Assembly: GCA_002328185.1 (NCBI GenBank)
Contig: DCWQ01000038.1
Location: 113,460-166,113 of the forward strand
DNA: 52,654 nucleotides
DNA from: Dehalococcoidia bacterium UBA2158
GTDB taxonomy: Bacteria > Chloroflexota > Dehalococcoidia > Lucifugimonadales > UBA3495
Direction: 5' to 3'
Shown: positions 51,429 to 52,654 of the stretch, piece after piece
Layout of the letters: every line of letters begins with the position of its first letter
Numbering within the stretch: the first letter of the stretch is position 1
Translations under genes and position numbers: made by a program
The notes under the pieces: model-generated
The model's database searches: none
Told to the model about the DNA's origin: nothing
Seen by the model: the letters and a program-made list of their open reading frames with translations, nothing else

Positions 51429-52654
51429 ATGAACTTAAACCCAATAAGCCTCGCAAGGGGGGTGGGGCAGATTCATTACGGTTGGATCATTGTGGCCATA
51501 GCCGCGACGATGCTTCTGGTCACCTCTTCCGTTAGATTTGCTACCGCAGCCTTAGTGCCTTACCTGAGCAACTCGGCATCTGGGCCTGAATGGAGTTACA
51601 GTGCCATCGGCTTTGGCTTTAGTCTCCAGTGGCTTGCCTTGGCAGTTGTGAGCCCCTATATAGGTTGGCTAGGGGACAGATATGGTATACGCAACCTTTT
51701 ATTGGTAGGAGGTGTTCTGTTTCTCGCTGGCATGTTGCTAATGGGCATGATGACCACCCTATGGCAGTTTTACCTTTACTTCGGAATCATGCTAGGCATA
51801 GCCTCTAGTATTTTCACTGTATTACTGGTTTCTGGCGTATCCTTGTGGTTCAGGAGGTTTCTTGGCTTAGCGATGGGGTTCATTTGGTCTTTCCAGGGAA
51901 TCGGGGTCCTTATTTTTATTTACTTGATCAGCGCGACCTTTGAACAGCTGGGGATGAAGTGGATTTTCTGGCTTCCAGGATTAGCGGGAGGGGTATTGGT
52001 GCTTTTGTTGGTCAAGTTCTTTTGCGACGATCCAGCGGAGAAGGGCTTGCGACCTTTTGGCGCACCCGAAGAAGAACCGATAAAGAAGATAGAGAGAAAT
52101 GAGGAGGCCAAAACAAGAGCCAATGTGTTCCTCCAGCAAGCTCAACGCACCCAAACGTTCTGGAACCTGATTAATATTCATCTATGGGGATGCATGGGCC
52201 ACCAGATAATAAATGTGCTGGTGGTAGCTATAGCCGTGGATCGTGGCCTGTCATTGGGTGCAGCTGCTGGAGTCCTCGCTATTCAACAGGCCACCGGGGT
52301 ATTAGTACGAGGTGCAGTGCCTGTAATAGCAGAGGCCGTGGGGTCCAAAAATGTCTGGGTCGTAGGCATGACTCTTCAAGCGTTCCCGTTGCTTCTTATT
52401 CTAGTTGTCCACGACACCTGGGCTTTCTACATCTTCGCTGTTTTGTTTGGTGTGGGTCAAAGTTGTGAGGTTCCTACTTTTCCGATTGCCAATCGTCAGT
52501 ACTATGGCGATGTCCCTCAGGGCAGTCTCTACGGTTGGCAAAATGTAGGAAGTGGTTTGGGAATGGGGTTGGCCCCAGTGTGCGGAGGGTTCATTTGGGA
52601 TTTAACAGGCAACTATGCAGCACCCTTGATTATGTCTTTTATCTTCAGTTTAAT
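51429..52654 (+). CDS. MFS transporter, truncated by the window edge
   Basis: From ATG 51429 the frame stays open for 408 codons to the end of the window. It has a hydrophobic helix pattern with GWLGDRYGIRN, the classic loop 2-3 motif of the major facilitator superfamily, a charged central loop (about residues 205-230), and a second half with six helices beginning. The overall pattern resembles the oxalate/formate antiporter and monocarboxylate porter branch. The solute is unknown; it may supply the HpaB-type hydroxylase. Confidence 0.85.
   Translation, partial: MNLNPISLARGVGQIHYGWIIVAIAATMLLVTSSVRFATAALVPYLSNSASGPEWSYSAIGFGFSLQWLALAVVSPYIGWLGDRYGIRNLLLVGGVLFLAGMLLMGMMTTLWQFYLYFGIMLGIASSIFTVLLVSGVSLWFRRFLGLAMGFIWSFQGIGVLIFIYLISATFEQLGMKWIFWLPGLAGGVLVLLLVKFFCDDPAEKGLRPFGAPEEEPIKKIERNEEAKTRANVFLQQAQRTQTFWNLINIHLWGCMGHQIINVLVVAIAVDRGLSLGAAAGVLAIQQATGVLVRGAVPVIAEAVGSKNVWVVGMTLQAFPLLLILVVHDTWAFYIFAVLFGVGQSCEVPTFPIANRQYYGDVPQGSLYGWQNVGSGLGMGLAPVCGGFIWDLTGNYAAPLIMSFIFSL

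Noticed and set aside
44110..52654. Direct repeat of the tRNA-Pro 3' end inside the window (attR)
   Set aside because: I scanned for the T-arm and acceptor sequence downstream and did not see a second copy; it may lie beyond the window or be lost.
1..52654. CRISPR array, rRNA genes, riboswitches or intact insertion sequences
   Set aside because: No regularly spaced repeats, rRNA segments, recognisable riboswitch motifs or transposase genes were seen on either strand.

Overview
The window looks like a chromosomal contig from an uncultured Chloroflexota bacterium, most plausibly of the Dehalococcoidia / SAR202-like branch. This is an inference from gene content: the F-type ATP synthase operon order, a Rex repressor beside it, five luciferase-like flavin/F420 monooxygenase paralogues in about 53 kb, large HdrD/GlcF-type Fe-S oxidoreductases, a class III CoA transferase, FAH- and HpaB-type enzymes, and many G/C-rich genes. 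No rRNA or phylogenetic marker was available to confirm it.

Layout. 0-8.2 kb: a DUF151 nuclease-like gene, a perfect 56-bp palindrome, a TTGACT-N17-TACTAT promoter and a complete ATP synthase operon (atpI/Z, atpB, an unlisted 32-codon membrane peptide, atpE, F, H, A, G, D, C) closed by a strong terminator. 8.2-15.3 kb: a MITE-like inverted repeat, rex, a YlxP/DUF503 gene, a reverse-strand operon (membrane Fe-S oxidoreductase, zinc ribbon, degenerate receiver, alpha/beta hydrolase), a luciferase-like monooxygenase and a fumarylacetoacetate-hydrolase family enzyme. 15.4-24 kb: M16 peptidase, metallo-beta-lactamase fold hydrolase, uvrA, a decayed PemK/MazF toxin gene, a BtpA-family gene, a class III aminotransferase and a second luciferase-like enzyme. 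24-34.5 kb: a 966-aa GlcD-GlcF-type fusion dehydrogenase, a four-gene reverse operon (unknown protein, site-2 protease, acidic unknown protein, amidohydrolase), a tiny secreted protein, coaX-coaBC, a decayed membrane-sensor gene and a third luciferase-like enzyme. 34.5-44 kb: acetamidase/formamidase, a fourth luciferase-like enzyme, a PfkB-fold protein lacking the catalytic Asp, a lipoprotein solute-binding protein, a 5'-3' exonuclease, tRNA-Gln, an alpha/beta hydrolase and a CaiB-type CoA transferase.

44.1-52.7 kb: tRNA-Pro(GGG) is followed directly by the N-terminal stub of a tyrosine recombinase. From there to the window end the DNA is, by eye, more A/T-rich and carries accessory genes: two related SDR dehydrogenases, a stand-alone Ada-type zinc domain, a fifth luciferase-like enzyme, a KOW mini-protein, DUF3054, several small unknowns, an HpaB-type hydroxylase and an MFS transporter cut by the window edge. 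I read this as a decayed integrative element or island hot spot at tRNA-Pro.

The genes suggest a respiring heterotroph: carbon compounds oxidised by flavin monooxygenases, hydrolases and flavin/Fe-S dehydrogenases would feed electrons to a quinone pool and a proton-driven ATP synthase, with Rex sensing NADH/NAD+. I found no CRISPR array, rRNA, intact insertion sequence or defence island. The most informative unusual items are the tRNA-Pro/integrase junction, the three broken genes (MazF, sensor, integrase), the 32-aa peptide inside the atp operon and the PfkB-fold pseudo-kinase candidate.
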